Position numbers and translations under genes: made by a program
The notes under the pieces: generated by a model
What the model was told of the DNA's origin: nothing
Seen by the model: only the letters and a program-made list of their open reading frames with translations
Database searches by the model: none
NCBI RefSeq assembly: GCF_001590865.1
Contig: NZ_BBUY01000013.1
Location: 132,745-196,744 of the forward strand
Direction: 5' to 3'
Source of the DNA: Streptomyces sp. NBRC 110611
GTDB taxonomy: Bacteria; Actinomycetota; Actinomycetes; Streptomycetales; Streptomycetaceae
DNA: 64,000 nucleotides
Part shown: piece after piece, positions 43,725 through 53,298 of the stretch
Position numbering within the stretch: the stretch's first letter is position 1
Layout of the letters: the number at the start of each line of letters is the position of its first letter

Positions 43725-44096
43725 TCACGTACGGCGTCCTCCCCTACGGCGTCCCCCCGTACGGCCCCCTCCCGTACCGCGTCGCCGTGCTCCGGCCAGC
43801 GCCGCGCGTACCTCCCGGGCCGCCGCGCGCCGCCAGGTGCCCTCGCCGCCGCCCGTCCACGGCACGCAGTGCACCGGCAGCAGGCTCAGCCCCCAGCCGC
43901 CCAGCACCACGGTCCCCTCGATCACGCCGGCCGACTGCGGCCACACCGCCAGCCGGAGCGCGGCCCACCACCACAGCCCTCCGATGACGGCCACGGATAT
44001 CCGGCGCCCCGGCGCGACCCGCGGGCGCGGCCCGGCCTGCTCATACTCCGGGAGCCGGCCGCTCCGACCGCGGGCCGCGGATCCGCACCACGCCAT
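43725..44096 (-). CDS. Small membrane protein, unknown
   Basis: 123 residues with two hydrophobic stretches: RISVAVIGGLWWWAALRLAVW and VIEGTVVLGGWGLSLLPVHCV, and a C-terminus of Gly/Arg repeats (RRGTGGGRTGGRRRGG). ATG 44096 has a very good ribosome binding site (AGGAGG, five bases away), which is the main reason to accept it as real. I do not recognise a family. It is convergent with nei2, with 39 bases between stops. Confidence 0.68.
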   Translation of the reverse strand: MAWCGSAARGRSGRLPEYEQAGPRPRVAPGRRISVAVIGGLWWWAALRLAVWPQSAGVIEGTVVLGGWGLSLLPVHCVPWTGGGEGTWRRAAAREVRAALAGARRRGTGGGRTGGRRRGGRRT

Positions 44097-44192
44097 GATT
44101 GCCTCCTCCGCCCGACGCTAAGCGGAGTCCACGGCCGGCAGGGAGGGCGCACCGGCGTACTCCAGGCGCGCAAGCGGCATCGCGAGCCCCGG

Positions 44193-44666
44193 TCAGTGGT
44201 GCGCCTCGGCCTGGAACATCCAGTGGTGCTTCTCCAGGTCGGCGGTGAGGCCGATGAGGATGTCCTGGCTGACCGGGTCCGGATCCCCGGTGGCGGTGAT
44301 CCGCTCGCGCATCCGGGAGATGATCGCGCCCAGCGCACTCACCATCGCCCGTACCACCTCACCGTCCTTGATCCAGCCGTCCTGCACCTCGCTGATCCCG
44401 CTGGTCCTGGCGACCGTGGCGGCCCGTCCGTCGGGCGTCACCCCGATCGCGGACGCCCGCTCGGCCACCGTGTCGGCGTGCTGGCGCGCAGTGGCCACCA
44501 CGTCGTCGAGCTGGAGGTGGACGGAGCGGAAGCGCGGGCCGACGACATTCCAGTGCACCTGCTTCGCGACGAGCGACAGGTCGACAAGGTCGACCAGGGC
44601 TCCCTGCAGGGCGTTCCCGACGGCACGGCGGTCTTCGTCGGACAGTGTGCTCTTGACGACAGACAT
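44193..44666 (-). CDS. dpsC: Dps-family ferritin-like DNA-protecting protein
   Basis: 157 residues. Dodecameric mini-ferritin that oxidises and stores iron. Ferroxidase ligands are in KQVHWNVVGPRFRSVHLQLDDVV and ARQHADTVAERASAIG. The C-terminal helix ends KHHWMFQAEAHH. ATG 44666 follows AGGAG. By position next to clgR/cinA I equate it with S. coelicolor DpsC, one of three Dps proteins, rather than the sigB-dependent DpsA; that rests on recalled synteny. A less GC-rich segment at 44770-44810 with TATAGG on the minus strand is a likely promoter. Confidence 0.9.
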   Translation of the reverse strand: MSVVKSTLSDEDRRAVGNALQGALVDLVDLSLVAKQVHWNVVGPRFRSVHLQLDDVVATARQHADTVAERASAIGVTPDGRAATVARTSGISEVQDGWIKDGEVVRAMVSALGAIISRMRERITATGDPDPVSQDILIGLTADLEKHHWMFQAEAHH

Positions 44667-44896
44667 CCAGATACTCCTGTTCGGACGATGCGGTGGTGCC
44701 GCTACAGCGGTCCGACCGGGCATACGGCCAGGTGAGGGGCAGAGGGAGCCATCTACGGCAGGTGCCCGCAGTTATCCTCATTCGTCATCCTATAAATGAA
44801 TCGCGGGACCGGGCCGCTCGGACGGGCCACCCGAGGAGACCCGGCCGCCCGAGGGCACCCCCGGCAGTGGCGTGGTGGCACGCACCCGGACAGCAC

Positions 44897-44930
44897 AGAG
44901 CCCCGGCGGGCTGCTGCCCACCGGGGCTCT
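44897..44930. terminator. Terminator between clgR and dpsC
   Basis: AGAGCCCCGG (44897-44906) and CCGGGGCTCT (44921-44930) form a perfect stem 60 bases after the clgR stop. The remaining part of 44667-44990 holds the dps promoter region only. Confidence 0.85.
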
Positions 44931-44990
44931 CGCCCGGAGGCCTCGCTACGAAGCTCCGGGCCCGGGCTTCAGGCCTACGGACAAGGGGTG

Positions 44991-45374
44991 TCAGGCCGCG
45001 ACGACATCCACGACGTCGGCCGGAGACTTGATCGTCACGCGCTCCTCGGGCACACCGGCCAGGGACGTGACGGACACCGCGTTGAACTTGGGCCGCACCG
45101 GTGCGGGCACCGTGTCGCTCGCGGCCGCGGACGCTGCCAGCTCGGCGAGCGCCAGCTCGTCACTGACCTCGCGCATGAGCTCGGACATGCGTACGTCCAG
45201 CGCGTCACAGATCGCCGAGAGCAGCTCGGAGGACGCCTCCTTCTGGCCCCTCTCGACCTCGGACAAATAGCCGAGCGACACCCGGGCGGAGGAAGAGACC
45301 TCGCGCAGGGTTCGGCCTTGGCGCTGACGCTGTCGGCGCAGCACGTCACCCAGCAGGCGACGAAGCAGAATCAT
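44991..45374 (-). CDS. clgR: Clp protease regulator ClgR
   Basis: 127 residues. XRE-type helix-turn-helix with the ClgR signature GRTLREVSSSARVSLGYLSE and ERGQKEASSELLSAICDAL. In Streptomyces ClgR activates clpP1, clpC1 and lon and is itself degraded by ClpP through its Ala-rich C-terminus; here the protein ends DVVDVVAA, consistent with such a degron. The gene order clgR-cinA-pgsA is conserved across actinobacteria. The start codon at 45374 is ATG; SD-like GAGGGAG lies upstream. Confidence 0.93.
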   Translation of the reverse strand: MILLRRLLGDVLRRQRQRQGRTLREVSSSARVSLGYLSEVERGQKEASSELLSAICDALDVRMSELMREVSDELALAELAASAAASDTVPAPVRPKFNAVSVTSLAGVPEERVTIKSPADVVDVVAA

Positions 45375-45468
45375 CGCTGGCTCCCTCCTCGGACCTCGGA
45401 TCCGGATCCTTCTCGCCCCACCGTACCGCCTCGGGCCGTACGCGTGCCGGGCGCAAGTACGTGTTCAC

Positions 45469-46005
45469 TCAGGGCTGCAAACATCCATTCCCCCCGCGTT
45501 GTTCCGTATCCTGTGCCCGCGCATTTTCTGTCAGTTCGCTCAACAACAGTGCGAGCACGGCGTCGGTGGTGTCCCGGCGGATCCGGCCGCGATCACCGGA
45601 GAGCGCCAGCCGGCGCACCGCCCCGTCACCGGCCGGGCCCCGCACGGCCACGAAGACGGTGCCCACCGGCTGCCCGTCCTGGGCGTCCGGCCCGGCGACA
45701 CCGGTCGTGGCGATGCCCCAGTCGGCGCTCAGCACCCGCCGCACACCGCCCGCCATCTGGCGCGCGACCTCGGCGTCCACCGCCCCGCACGCCGCCAGCA
45801 GATCCCCGTCGACGCCCAGCAGCTCCCGCTTGAGATCGGTGGCGTACGCCGTGACCGAGCCGCGGAGCACCCGTGAGGCCCCGGGGACGGCGGTCAGTGC
45901 GCCCGCCACCAGGCCGCCGGTCAGCGACTCGGCCACCGCCAGTGTCTGCCCCCGCCCGGCCAGCAGCTCCAGGACCTCGGCCGCGGCGGAACCCGGTCCG
46001 CTCAT
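45469..46005 (-). CDS. cinA: CinA C-terminal domain protein, NMN amidohydrolase type
   Basis: 178 residues: the PncC-like domain only, with no N-terminal molybdopterin-binding part. Motifs AVAESLTGGLVAGALT, SVTAYATDLKRELLGV, ATTGVAGPDAQDGQPVGTV fit nicotinamide-nucleotide amidohydrolase, which recycles NMN to nicotinate mononucleotide. ATG 46005 overlaps the pgsA stop (ATGA at 46002-46005). Ends with a Gln/Gly/Cys tail shortly before clgR. Confidence 0.92.
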   Translation of the reverse strand: MSGPGSAAAEVLELLAGRGQTLAVAESLTGGLVAGALTAVPGASRVLRGSVTAYATDLKRELLGVDGDLLAACGAVDAEVARQMAGGVRRVLSADWGIATTGVAGPDAQDGQPVGTVFVAVRGPAGDGAVRRLALSGDRGRIRRDTTDAVLALLLSELTENARAQDTEQRGGNGCLQP

Positions 46006-46697
46006 CGGCCGGCGTCCCGTTCCGGGCCCTCCGCCCGTGCCGCCGGCTCGGCCCGCTCGGCCTGCTCGGTCTGTCCGGCACGCTCCCGGGCCAGGCCGGC
46101 CCGGCGCAGCAGCACGGCCTGCCGGACGTAGTCGAGCCCGGTCACCACCGTCAGCGCCACGGCCACCGCCATCACCCACCAGCGGAGGGTGGCCAGCGGG
46201 CCGGTCAGCACCAGCACGTACATACCGGTCGCGGTGCCCTGCGCCAATGTCTTGATCTTGCCGCCACGACTGGCCGGAATCACTCCGTGCTTGATCACCC
46301 AGAACCGCATCAGGGTGATCCCGAGCTCCCGGAAGAGGATCACGCCCGTCACCCACCAGGGCAGATCGCCCAGCACCGACAGACAGATCAGCGCGGCCCC
46401 CATGATCGCCTTGTCCGCGATCGGGTCGGCGATCTTGCCGAAGTCGGTGACCAGGTTGTACGTGCGCGCCAGATGCCCGTCGAAGACATCGGTGATCATG
46501 GCGACGGCGAAGGCGGCCCAGGCGAACGCGCGCCAGGCCGGATCGGTCCCGTCGTCGTGCATCAGCAGCACGACGAAGGCCGGGACCAGCACCAGCCGCA
46601 GCATCGTCAGGACGTTGGCGATGTTCCACAGCCCGACTTGCCGGACGGACGGCGCCGGGCGCGGCCCACCAGCTGCGGAAGCCGGGACTCCGGTCAT
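46002..46697 (-). CDS. pgsA: CDP-diacylglycerol phosphatidyltransferase, PgsA type
   Basis: 231 residues. CDP-alcohol phosphotransferase signature DVFDGHLARTYNLVTDFG followed by KIADPIADK, the D-G-x2-A-R-x8-G-x3-D-x3-D motif. Multiple membrane helices. It makes phosphatidylglycerol phosphate or a related phospholipid; the exact acceptor cannot be read from sequence. ATG 46697 follows GAGGAGG and overlaps the rimO stop, so rimO, pgsA and cinA are translationally coupled. The tail is Glu/Ala/Arg-rich. Confidence 0.92.
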   Translation of the reverse strand: MTGVPASAAGGPRPAPSVRQVGLWNIANVLTMLRLVLVPAFVVLLMHDDGTDPAWRAFAWAAFAVAMITDVFDGHLARTYNLVTDFGKIADPIADKAIMGAALICLSVLGDLPWWVTGVILFRELGITLMRFWVIKHGVIPASRGGKIKTLAQGTATGMYVLVLTGPLATLRWWVMAVAVALTVVTGLDYVRQAVLLRRAGLARERAGQTEQAERAEPAARAEGPERDAGR

Positions 46698-48199
46698 CTG
46701 CCCGCCTCCTCGGTACACCCCGTGCCGTCGACCGACAGCACCTCCGCCACGAGGTCCACGCCCTCGCTGGCCACCACCTTTGCTTCGACCATACGGCCGG
46801 GAACGAGGTCCGGGCCGGTCGGCAGCAGGGTGACGCCATCGGTCTCCGGCGCCTGGTGCGCCGCCCGCCCCACGATGCCGTCCTCGTCGTCGATCCGGTC
46901 GACCAGCACCCGGACCGTCTCGCCGATCCGCTCCTCGGCCCGCTGCGCGGTCAACTCCTCGGCCAGCCGCGACACCCGGGCCAGCCGCTCGGCCACCACG
47001 TCCGGGGCGACCTTGCGCTCGTACGAAGCGGCCTCGGTGCCGTCCTCGTCGGAGTAGCCGAAGACCCCGATGGCGTCGAGCCGGGCCTCGGTGAGGAAGC
47101 GCTCCAGCTCCGCCAGGTCGCTCTCGCTCTCCCCGGGGAAGCCGACGATGAAGTTGGAGCGGGCCCCGGCCTGCGGCGCCTTCGCCCGGATCTGCGCCAG
47201 CAGCTCCAGGAAGCCGTCGGTGTCGCCGAAGCGCCGCATCGCCCGCAGCACACCGGGCGCGGAGTGCTGGAAGGACAGATCGAAGTACGGCACCACCTTG
47301 TCCGTGCCGGTCAGCACATCGATCAGCCCGGGCCGCAGCTCGGCCGGCTGCAGGTAGCTGACCCGGATCCGCTCGATGCCGTCCACGGCCGCCAGCTCCG
47401 GCAGCAGCGTCTCCAGCAGGCGGATGTCGCCGAGGTCCTTGCCGTAGGAGGTGTTGTTCTCGGAGACCAGCATGATCTCCTTGACGCCCTGCTCGGCCAG
47501 CCAGCGCGTCTCGCCGAGCACATCCGAGGGCCGGCGGGAGATGAACGAACCGCGGAAGGAGGGGATGGCGCAGAACGAGCAGCGCCGGTCGCAGCCGGAG
47601 GCCAGCTTCACGGAGGCGACGGGGCCGGCGTCCAGCCGGCGGCGCAGCGGGGCACGCGGACCGGAGGCGGGCGCCAGACCCTCGGGCAGGTCCGCGGGCG
47701 CGGAGGCCAACGCGTCACCGTGGCCGGGCAGCGCGACGCCGGCCGCGTTCTGCCGCTCGGCCGGGCTGATCGGCAGCAGCTTGCGGCGGTCGCGCGGGGT
47801 GTGCGAGGCGTGGATGCCGCCGCTCAGGATGGTCCGGAGGCGGTCGGAGATATCGGCGTAGTCGTCGAAGCCGAGCACGCCGTCGGCCTCGGGCAGCGCC
47901 TCGGCGAGCTCCTTGCCGTAGCGCTCGGCCATACAGCCGACGGCCACCACGGCCTGGGTTCTGCCGCCCTCCTCACGGGCCGCGGTCTTCAGATCGTTGG
48001 CTTCCAGCAGGGCATCGACGGAGTCCTTCTTGGCGGCCTCGACGAACCCGCAGGTGTTGACGACGGCGACATCGGCATCGGCGGCTTCCTCGACCAGCTC
48101 CCAGCCGTCCGCCGCCAGGCGGCCTGCGAGCTCCTCCGAGTCCACCTCGTTACGGGCGCAGCCAAGGGTGACAAGGGCGACGGTACGGCGTTCGGGCAT
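46694..48199 (-). CDS. rimO: Ribosomal protein S12 methylthiotransferase
   Basis: 501 residues. Radical-SAM methylthiotransferase related to MiaB, modifying Asp88 of S12. Auxiliary cluster cysteines in LVTLGCARNEVDSE, VVNTCGFVE and AVGCMAERYG; radical-SAM motif GCDRRCSFCAIP; C-terminal TRAM domain. A variable insert of about 45 residues (residues 150-195) precedes the radical-SAM domain. The start ATG 48199 gives MPERRTVALVTLGC. First of a coupled rimO-pgsA-cinA set. Confidence 0.95.
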   Translation of the reverse strand: MPERRTVALVTLGCARNEVDSEELAGRLAADGWELVEEAADADVAVVNTCGFVEAAKKDSVDALLEANDLKTAAREEGGRTQAVVAVGCMAERYGKELAEALPEADGVLGFDDYADISDRLRTILSGGIHASHTPRDRRKLLPISPAERQNAAGVALPGHGDALASAPADLPEGLAPASGPRAPLRRRLDAGPVASVKLASGCDRRCSFCAIPSFRGSFISRRPSDVLGETRWLAEQGVKEIMLVSENNTSYGKDLGDIRLLETLLPELAAVDGIERIRVSYLQPAELRPGLIDVLTGTDKVVPYFDLSFQHSAPGVLRAMRRFGDTDGFLELLAQIRAKAPQAGARSNFIVGFPGESESDLAELERFLTEARLDAIGVFGYSDEDGTEAASYERKVAPDVVAERLARVSRLAEELTAQRAEERIGETVRVLVDRIDDEDGIVGRAAHQAPETDGVTLLPTGPDLVPGRMVEAKVVASEGVDLVAEVLSVDGTGCTEEAGR

Positions 48200-48304
48200 A
48201 GGGCTCAGCCTACTTCGTCCCGGACACCCCTTTGGCGCGCAGGTCTCCGCCGCCGGTCCCGGGCGCCCCGGCACCCGTGGCGGACGCCTTCCGTGCCGCG
48301 GCGG

Positions 48305-49111
48305 TCAGCCCGCCTGCGGGTCTCCCGGCGTATAGCTGAGCCGCTCCACCGGGCCCTTCTTGCCGATCTCCCTGACCTCCTTGCCATTGACGTACAGCTG
48401 TACGGCCGGGGCGTTGCCGAGCACCAGGTCGATCCGCTGCTTGTCGGTGAACGTCTTGGATTCGCCCTGCTTGAGGAGGCTGTCCTCCAGCAGCTTGCCG
48501 CTGCCGTCCTTGGCGGAGACCCAGCTCTGTCCGTCACGGGCGGTGACCTTGATCGTGACCTTGTCCTTCGGCAGGCCGGCCACCGCGCTGTCGGAGGGCT
48601 CGGGCAGCGGAGGCTTGATCGTCGAGGGGTGGCGGGTGGGTGCCGGTGCCGGCTTCGCGTTGGAGCCGCCGGCCACGATCGGCCCGTTGTCGCCGCCGTC
48701 CCCGCCGGAGAAGAGCGTGAAGCCGACGAAACCGACCACGGCGACGATCGCCGCGACCATCGCGGCCGTCCAGTTGGGGCGGCGCGGCTCGGAGCGGATC
48801 CGCTCCGTCTCGAAGATCGGCGCGGAGAGGTCGGTCGGGGTGGGCCGTCCGCCGTGCTCGGCATCGAACCGGTCGATCAGCGGCCCGGGGTCGAGCGAGA
48901 CGGCTCGGGCGACCGTTCTGATGTGTCCCCGGGCGTAGACGTCGCCGCCACAGCGCGAGAAATCGTCCTGCTCGATCGCGTGCACGATGGGGATGCGCAC
49001 CCGTGTCGCCGTACTGACCTCTTCGACGGTCAGTCCCGCCGCGATACGGGCCTGCTGGAGGGCACGACCGACGGAAGGCCGGTCTGTTTCGGGGGAGTTG
49101 CCGATGGACAC
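48305..49111 (-). CDS. RodZ-like HTH membrane protein (DUF4115)
   Basis: 268 residues. N-terminal HTH_25 domain (VGRALQQARIAAGLTVEEVS, IPIVHAIEQDDF, YARGHIRTVARAV), one membrane helix (WTAAMVAAIVAVVGFVGFTLF, about 120), a Pro-rich linker and an extracytoplasmic DUF4115 domain (VTARDGQSWVSAKDGSGK to the end). This is the RodZ plan, a cell-shape protein linking MreB to the envelope; in Streptomyces its role is not settled. GTG 49111 follows AAAGG. Located between ftsK and rimO. Confidence 0.88.
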   Translation of the reverse strand: MSIGNSPETDRPSVGRALQQARIAAGLTVEEVSTATRVRIPIVHAIEQDDFSRCGGDVYARGHIRTVARAVSLDPGPLIDRFDAEHGGRPTPTDLSAPIFETERIRSEPRRPNWTAAMVAAIVAVVGFVGFTLFSGGDGGDNGPIVAGGSNAKPAPAPTRHPSTIKPPLPEPSDSAVAGLPKDKVTIKVTARDGQSWVSAKDGSGKLLEDSLLKQGESKTFTDKQRIDLVLGNAPAVQLYVNGKEVREIGKKGPVERLSYTPGDPQAG

Positions 49112-49440
49112 GGGGGCGCCTTTCGAGCGTGTAGCCACCTGCTGGAAGTTCAGTCTAGGGGTGGAGCGAAAGGGTCGGGCAAGCGGGAGAGCGGGGTTTG
49201 TACGCCATCGGAACGCCCGCGGGGTGCCGTACGGGCCACTGATGAAGCATCGTCCCCTCACCTCCCTCAACTTGACGTATCGACAGGAGAAATGGTTGCG
49301 GGATCTGCTCGTACGGGTGAATAGGACGGGTGTACCCGCCTACTGGCCTCAGTCACATCCGGCCGACGGGACCGCGCCGGCCCCGCCAGGAGCGAACAGG
49401 CCGGGGGAACGGCCCCGGATCGGCGATCCGGATGTATGTG
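49112..49440. other. Non-coding gap upstream of the RodZ-like gene
   Basis: 329 bases between the RodZ-like start and the ftsK stop on the same strand. I see no gene: the frames present lack ribosome binding sites and coding-like composition. Presumably holds the promoter of the RodZ-like gene and the 3-prime end of the ftsK transcript; no clear hairpin. Confidence 0.4.
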
Positions 49441-52263
49441 CTACTCAGTAGCCTCCCCCCGGATCACCGCCAGCACTCCGTCCAATTCATCCGGCTTCAC
49501 CAGAACATCGCGCGCCTTGGAGCCCTCGCTCGGCCCGACGATGTTCCGTGACTCCATCAGGTCCATCAGCCGCCCCGCCTTGGCGAAGCCCACCCGCAGC
49601 TTGCGCTGGAGCATCGACGTCGACCCGAACTGGGTGGAAACCACCAGCTCAGCCGCCTGACAGAGGAGATCGAGGTCATCGCCGATGTCCTCGTCGATCT
49701 CCTTCTTCTGCTTACCGCCCACGGTGACGTCGTCGCGGAAGACCGGCGCCATCTGGTCCTTGCAGTGCTGGACGACGGCCGCGACCTCGTCCTCGGTCAC
49801 AAAAGCGCCCTGCATACGCACCGGCTTGTTCGCGCCCATCGGCAGGAACAGCCCGTCACCCTTGCCGATGAGCTTCTCGGCGCCCGGCTGGTCGAGGATG
49901 ACCCGGCTGTCGGCCAGCGACGAGGTGGCGAACGCGAGGCGGGACGGCACATTGGCCTTGATCAGGCCCGTCACCACATCGACGGACGGGCGCTGGGTGG
50001 CGAGCACCAGATGGATACCGGCGGCGCGGGCGAGCTGGGTAATGCGGACGATCGCGTCCTCCACATCGCGCGGCGCGACCATCATCAGGTCCGCCAGCTC
50101 ATCCACGATCACCAGCAGATACGGGTACGGCTGCAGCTCCCGCTCACTGCCCTCGGGGGTGGTGAGCTTGCCGTCGCGCACGGCCCGGTTGAAGTCGTCG
50201 ATGTGCCGGTACCCGAACGCGGCCAGGTCGTCGTAGCGCAGATCCATCTCGCGGACGACCCACTGCAGCGCCTCGGCCGCGCGCTTGGGGTTGGTGATGA
50301 TCGGCGTGATCAGGTGCGGAATGCCCTCGTACGCGGTCAGCTCCACCCGCTTGGGGTCGACCAGGACCATCCGGACGTCCTCCGGCGTGGCCCGCATCAT
50401 GATCGAGGTGATCAGGCAGTTGATGCAGGACGACTTGCCGGAGCCGGTGGCACCGGCGACGAGGACGTGCGGCATCTTCGCGATGTTCGCCATCACGTAG
50501 CCGCCCTCGACGTCCTTGCCGAGCGCGACCAGCATCGGGTGCTCGTCCTCGGCGGCGTCCGCGAGGCGCAGCACATCGCCGACGTTGACCATCTCGCGGT
50601 CGGTGTTCGGGATCTCGATGCCGACCGCGGACTTGCCGGGAATCGGGCTGATGATACGGACGTCGGGGCTGGCCACGGCGTAGGCGATGTTCTTGGCCAG
50701 CGCGGTGATCTTCTCGACCTTGACGGCCGGGCCGAGCTCGACCTCGTAGCGGGTGACCGTCGGGCCGCGGGTGAAGCCGGTGACCGCGGCGTCGACCTTG
50801 AACTCCTGGAAGACCGTGGTCAGCGCGGTCACTATGGCGTCGTTCGCGGCGCTGCGGGTCTTGCCGGGGCCGCCCCGGGAGAGCAGGTCCAGTGGCGGCA
50901 GCGCGTACGTGATGTCGCCGGACAGCTGCAGCTGCTCGGCGCGCGGCGGCAGGTCACCGGACGGCTCGGGCGGGGCCTTGGTGAAGTCGGGGACGGACGA
51001 GGTGGGTGCGGCGGCCGCCGGCCCGGTCTCGGCACCGCGGGCCGGCGGGACCGTGCCGGCCGGTGCCGTGCCGGCCGGGCTGCCGTCGGGGCCGCCGTCC
51101 CGGCGCTCACCGGAGACGCTGCTGCTGAGCCCGGCGACGAGCGGCGAGGGCTGGACGCCGTGCAGCACCGCGCCGTCCAGCGCGGCGGCCGCCGCGGCGG
51201 CGACGTCCACCGCATCCATCGGCCGGTCCGCGGCGGGCTGGGCGGAGCCCCGGCGCGGCCGGTGCCGCTTGGCGAGCGCCGCTTCCTCCATGGCGTCCGG
51301 GTCCCGCCCGTCCGGCGCCGCGGCGGCGGAGCGGCGCGGCTTGCGGACCGGCTGCTCGCGCCACTCGTCGGCGTACTCGCCGTACTCCCCGTACCCCCCG
51401 GCCCGGTCATGGCCCGCCTCGGACTCCGCGGGGTGGATCACGCCCAGCCGGACGCCGAGCGCCCGCAGCCGCTGCGGGATGGCGTTCACCGGCGTCGCCG
51501 TGACCACCAGCAGCCCGAAGAGCGTCAGCAGGGCGAGCAGCGCCACGGCGAGGGTCTGTCCGACGGTGAAGATCAGCGGCTTGGAGGCGACCCAGCCGAG
51601 GTAGCCGCCGGCGTCCTGTATAGCGGCGAGGCCGTCGTTCCGGCCCGGCGATCCGCAGGCCATCGCGACCTGTCCGAGGACACCGGCGACCAGCGCCGAG
51701 AGCCCGATGACGATCCGTCCGTTGGCCTCCGGCTGCTCGGGGTGCCGGATGAGGCGTACCGCGATACCGCCGAGCAGTATCGGTACGACCAGGTCGAGCC
51801 GGCCGAACGCGCCGGTCACCAGCAGCGCGACGAGGTCCCCGACCGGGCCGCTCAGGTTGGACCAGGTACCGGCCGCGATCACCAGCGCCAGGCCGAGCAG
51901 CCCGAGCGCCAGCCCGTCCTTGCGGTGCGCCGGGTCGAGGTTCTTGGCGCCGCGGCCCATCCCGCGGAACAGCGCCCCGATGGCGTGCGCGAGGCCGAGC
52001 CAGCAGGCGCGGACGAGGCGGTAGAGGCCGCCGGTCGGTGACGGCGCCGGCTGCGGGGCGGGCCGCCTGGCGGCCGCCTTCTTGGCCGGGGCCCGCTTCC
52101 CCCCGGCCTTCCCGGGCGCCTTCCCGGCGGGCTTCTTCGCCGGCGGTTTCGCGGGCGCCCGCTTCGCGGCGGTCTTCTTGGCCGCGCCCCCGGACCGTCC
52201 GGCGCGCTGCTTCGAGGGTCCCGCCGTGCTCTGGGTGCCCTTGCCGGACGTACGTGAGGCCAT
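49441..52263 (-). CDS. ftsK: DNA translocase FtsK
   Basis: 940 residues. Lys/Ala/Pro-rich N-terminus, four or five membrane helices (residues about 110-285), a variable linker, then the motor: Walker A VAGATGSGKSSCIN, Walker B LLVIVDELADLMM, and the gamma domain STSMLQRKLRVGFAKAGRLMDLME. FtsK pumps DNA through closing septa, important in Streptomyces sporulation septation. ATG 52263 (MASRTSGKGTQ) has no strong ribosome binding site; an in-frame extension upstream looks non-coding. Ends before the RodZ-like gene. Confidence 0.95.
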   Translation of the reverse strand: MASRTSGKGTQSTAGPSKQRAGRSGGAAKKTAAKRAPAKPPAKKPAGKAPGKAGGKRAPAKKAAARRPAPQPAPSPTGGLYRLVRACWLGLAHAIGALFRGMGRGAKNLDPAHRKDGLALGLLGLALVIAAGTWSNLSGPVGDLVALLVTGAFGRLDLVVPILLGGIAVRLIRHPEQPEANGRIVIGLSALVAGVLGQVAMACGSPGRNDGLAAIQDAGGYLGWVASKPLIFTVGQTLAVALLALLTLFGLLVVTATPVNAIPQRLRALGVRLGVIHPAESEAGHDRAGGYGEYGEYADEWREQPVRKPRRSAAAAPDGRDPDAMEEAALAKRHRPRRGSAQPAADRPMDAVDVAAAAAAALDGAVLHGVQPSPLVAGLSSSVSGERRDGGPDGSPAGTAPAGTVPPARGAETGPAAAAPTSSVPDFTKAPPEPSGDLPPRAEQLQLSGDITYALPPLDLLSRGGPGKTRSAANDAIVTALTTVFQEFKVDAAVTGFTRGPTVTRYEVELGPAVKVEKITALAKNIAYAVASPDVRIISPIPGKSAVGIEIPNTDREMVNVGDVLRLADAAEDEHPMLVALGKDVEGGYVMANIAKMPHVLVAGATGSGKSSCINCLITSIMMRATPEDVRMVLVDPKRVELTAYEGIPHLITPIITNPKRAAEALQWVVREMDLRYDDLAAFGYRHIDDFNRAVRDGKLTTPEGSERELQPYPYLLVIVDELADLMMVAPRDVEDAIVRITQLARAAGIHLVLATQRPSVDVVTGLIKANVPSRLAFATSSLADSRVILDQPGAEKLIGKGDGLFLPMGANKPVRMQGAFVTEDEVAAVVQHCKDQMAPVFRDDVTVGGKQKKEIDEDIGDDLDLLCQAAELVVSTQFGSTSMLQRKLRVGFAKAGRLMDLMESRNIVGPSEGSKARDVLVKPDELDGVLAVIRGEATE

Positions 52264-52380
52264 GCCGACGAGATTACAGGCGAACACTGACAGGGCACGA
52301 GCGCACGCGGCTTCACCCATCCGTGTCGCACCCGGGTCATGAAGGGGCGTCAGCCGCCCGCCCGCGGCCGCCCCGGTCGC

Positions 52381-53043
52381 TCACCCCGTGTCGCGTCCCG
52401 TCCCCGGCTCCAGCGCGTCCAGGGCCCGGCGCAGGCCGGTCAGTTTGCGTTCCAGATGCGCGGCGGTGGCGACCGCGGCGGCGTCCGCGGTCTCGTTCAG
52501 CTGTTTGGAGAGCGCTTCGGCCTGCTCCTCGACCGCGGCCAGCCGCGCGGAGAGCTCGGCGAGCAGCCCCGCGGACTCCTTCGCCTCGTCGGCGCTCGCC
52601 CGGCCGCCGCTCTCCAGCTGGAGCCGCAGCAGGGAGGCCTGCTCGCGCAGTTGGCAGTTCTTCATGTACAGCTCGACGAACACCGAGACCTTCGCGCGCA
52701 GCACCCACGGGTCGAACGGCTTGGAGATGTAGTCCACCGCCCCGGCCGCGTAGCCGCGGAAGGTGTGGTGCGGGCCGTGGTTGATGGCCGTGAGGAAGAT
52801 GATCGGGATGTCACGGGTGCGCTCGCGGCGCTTGATGTGCGCGGCGGTCTCGAAACCGTCCATCCCCGGCATCTGCACATCGAGCAGAATGACCGCGAAA
52901 TCGTCCGTGAGCAGTGCTTTGAGCGCTTCCTCCCCGGACGATGCCCGCACCAGTGTCTGATCGAGCGCGGAGAGGATCGCCTCCAGCGCCAGCAGATTCT
53001 CCGGCCGGTCATCGACCAGGAGGATCTTGGCCTTCTGCACCAT
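52381..53043 (-). CDS. osaB: Response regulator OsaB, osmoadaptation
   Basis: 220 residues. Receiver domain: ILLVDDRPENLLALEAIL, Asp in VILLDVQMPGMDG, FLTAIN and ISKPFDPWVL. There is no DNA-binding output; the C-terminal 90 residues form a probable coiled coil (LREQASLLRLQLESG, LSKQLNETADAAA). This is the plan of OsaB, which S. coelicolor needs for growth at high osmolarity. ATG 53043 follows AGGAGG. It lies 255 bases after osaA on the same strand, with its own promoter likely in the gap (none read with confidence). Confidence 0.9.
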   Translation of the reverse strand: MVQKAKILLVDDRPENLLALEAILSALDQTLVRASSGEEALKALLTDDFAVILLDVQMPGMDGFETAAHIKRRERTRDIPIIFLTAINHGPHHTFRGYAAGAVDYISKPFDPWVLRAKVSVFVELYMKNCQLREQASLLRLQLESGGRASADEAKESAGLLAELSARLAAVEEQAEALSKQLNETADAAAVATAAHLERKLTGLRRALDALEPGTGRDTG

Positions 53044-53298
53044 GGCCCGTCCTCCTCGCCCCGGCATGGAACCGGACGCCGCCCCAGGGGACGGCTCCGT
53101 CACGCCGCCCGTCCTTGTGCCGGTCATGGTAGCTGCACCCCGCCTGTCGCCACACCCTGTCACCGCGATGTCACTGTGCACGTAGCGGAAACGCAGACAG
53201 AGACGAGAAGGTTCCCCGGATCCGGAGCTTCCACACGTCCGCGGCCACACTCAGTCAGCACGCGATGATCCTCTTTCGGCTCCCATACTGGCGCCCCG